DNA of 6,798 nucleotides from contig JACQAR010000068.1 of the NCBI GenBank assembly GCA_016194825.1, positions 1 through 6,798 on the forward strand. The letters run 5' to 3'. Under the pieces are notes generated by a model. It made no database searches and was not told the DNA's origin. It worked only from the letters and a program-made list of their open reading frames with translations. Each line of letters opens with the position of its first letter. Position 1 is the first letter of the stretch. A program made the translations under genes and the position numbers. Source of the stretch: Chlamydiia bacterium. Lineage in GTDB: Bacteria > Chlamydiota > Chlamydiia > Chlamydiales > SM23-39. Below, piece by piece: positions 5,595 through 6,798 of the stretch.

Positions 5595-6798
5595 TTAGCT
5601 CAGCTTCCTATTTCGGAGCAATAGTTTCTTCCCGAAATAGGCGATTAAAAAAAATACACTCAATGCTAGAATTGCTGTATCTCCCCACAACATATATAGC
5701 GTCGGATATGCGCGCAGCGGGAATTTGTAATCGAGCACTCCTGGCTGATGGTCAGAGACGGCCAACATCGCTAGCGACTTTCCGAAGCAATCGACCACAG
5801 CCGTCACTCCAGTATTGCAAGCGCGCACCAAAAATACGCCATTTTCGGCAGCTCGAATACGTCCGTGGTAAAAATGCTGTTCAGGCAGATTACTGTCTGG
5901 ATACCAAACATCGTTCGAGACATTGACCAATAGCTTAGCTCCTTTTACGCGCTGCTCTCGGATCAGCGAACTATACGTCTCTTCATAACAGATGGAGGGG
6001 GCAATCGGAATGCGCGCACCAAACACCTTGGCTTCACGGCCAGGCGTGCAAGAATCGAAGATGTGATAATTTTTGGCATAAAAGGCCGCGAGAAAATTGA
6101 CCCCTTTGAGAGGAAGATATTCGGCTACAGGAACTAGAATTCTCTTTTCATACCGATCGGCTCTAGCACCGGGTCGAAAATGGAAAGCGGCGTTGTATTT
6201 GCCGGCTGCGTCTTGATCATCGAGTCCGATGATGACATCGGTCCGAAATTGATTGGCAAGAGCCTGAGCAAAAAACGCATTGCTCACTTTCCGCCGCTCT
6301 TTCCCTTCCACTTGTGATAGAAAAACATAAGGAGGCTCAAAAGGCGGAAGAGCTCTTTCCGATTCGTCTCCATAATGGTGGAGCCACGTCAATCGAGCAG
6401 GCTCATATGCCATCAGAGGAACGCCTGCTCCATAGGGAAAGGCCGATTCAGGCAAGACGATGAGATCGTATGCTTCGCTCGCTTTGAGTAAGTCGAGCAC
6501 CCGATTCCACTGGTCAATAGGGTGAATGAATTCAAGAGGATAAAGGCGTGTGTAGTTTCTCTGTTCGGGTAACATGGCTGTTTGAATCAGCGCGACGCGA
6601 ATCTCTCGCCACTCTTCCATCCATCGCTGGATGAAAAAGGGGTGTACCCAACCAAAAAAATAGGGCAATAAGGCACAACCGCACCAAATCGCACTGGCCC
6701 GGATTTTGTTTTTTGCCTGCACAATACGATAGGCTAGCAAGTTGACAAACATCACCCAAAAAGAGAGCCAAAATACGCCCCCAATCGAAGCCCACTGA
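5595..6798 (-). CDS. lnt: Apolipoprotein N-acyltransferase, C-terminal part (cut by window edge)
   Basis: Lnt is an inner-membrane enzyme that transfers a third acyl chain to the N-terminal Cys of lipoproteins in the periplasm. The reading frame stays open to the window edge. Translating upstream of the GTG at 6755 gives WASIGGVFWLSFWV, matching the conserved membrane segment before the catalytic domain, so the GTG is internal and the N-terminal membrane segments lie outside. Counting from that GTG as residue 1, the nitrilase-like domain starts at about residue 52. It holds the triad Glu103 (LIVLPESAFPYG), Lys204 (YEKRILVPVAEY, also containing Glu212) and Cys256 (APSICYEE). A final membrane segment (about 355-373) and a basic tail end the protein. 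lpxC starts 36 bases after its stop, fitting one operon. Confidence 0.95.
   Translation of the reverse strand, partial: QWASIGGVFWLSFWVMFVNLLAYRIVQAKNKIRASAIWCGCALLPYFFGWVHPFFIQRWMEEWREIRVALIQTAMLPEQRNYTRLYPLEFIHPIDQWNRVLDLLKASEAYDLIVLPESAFPYGAGVPLMAYEPARLTWLHHYGDESERALPPFEPPYVFLSQVEGKERRKVSNAFFAQALANQFRTDVIIGLDDQDAAGKYNAAFHFRPGARADRYEKRILVPVAEYLPLKGVNFLAAFYAKNYHIFDSCTPGREAKVFGARIPIAPSICYEETYSSLIREQRVKGAKLLVNVSNDVWYPDSNLPEQHFYHGRIRAAENGVFLVRACNTGVTAVVDCFGKSLAMLAVSDHQPGVLDYKFPLRAYPTLYMLWGDTAILALSVFFLIAYFGKKLLLRNRKLS

Noticed and set aside
5573..5926. 117-codon open frame on the plus strand opposite the end of lnt
   Set aside because: It overlaps the conserved C-terminal part of lnt in antisense, and its translation is low-complexity with no family resemblance.
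6532..6795. 87-codon minus-strand frame within lnt in another frame
   Set aside because: It overlaps the true Lnt frame, which continues to the window edge with conserved sequence.

Overview
This window appears to come from a chromosome of the phylum Chlamydiae (order Chlamydiales). It is probably from an environmental lineage rather than a classical animal pathogen. The main evidence is gene order. Reading the minus strand, lnt, lpxC, fabZ, lpxA and fmt follow one another with almost no space between them, which is the order known from Chlamydia (CT534 to CT530 in C. trachomatis). Base composition in the lines I sampled is close to 50% GC, higher than is usual for Chlamydiaceae, so I do not assign a genus.

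All seven protein genes lie on the minus strand, so the transcript reads from high to low coordinates. At 6798-5595 is the C-terminal part of apolipoprotein N-acyltransferase (Lnt), cut by the window edge. Then come lpxC (TTG start), fabZ, lpxA and fmt (GTG start, overlapping lpxA by 4 bases). Lnt completes lipoproteins. LpxA and LpxC carry out the first two steps of lipid A synthesis. FabZ works in fatty-acid elongation. Fmt formylates initiator tRNA. Together this is an envelope-building and housekeeping operon.

A 70-base gap after fmt holds a good vegetative promoter (TTTACT, 17-base spacer, TATACT) and a strong Shine-Dalgarno site. They drive a second, less conserved block: two proteins of 307 and 263 residues, then a 165-residue protein, with intergenic gaps of 9 bases and 1 base. 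The first two are divergent tandem paralogues. Each ends in a closely spaced pair of hydrophobic segments, the layout of chlamydial inclusion membrane (Inc) proteins. They sit immediately downstream of fmt, where C. trachomatis carries the Inc protein Cap1 (CT529). They are the most interesting content here and are probably candidate secreted, host-facing membrane proteins. The 165-residue protein has one N-terminal membrane anchor and a periplasmic part resembling an SLBB (soluble-ligand-binding beta-grasp) domain.

Bases 1-150 have no recognisable gene. They form a GC-rich island (97 of 150 bases G or C) with several inverted repeats that could fold as RNA or belong to a repeat element continuing outside the window.
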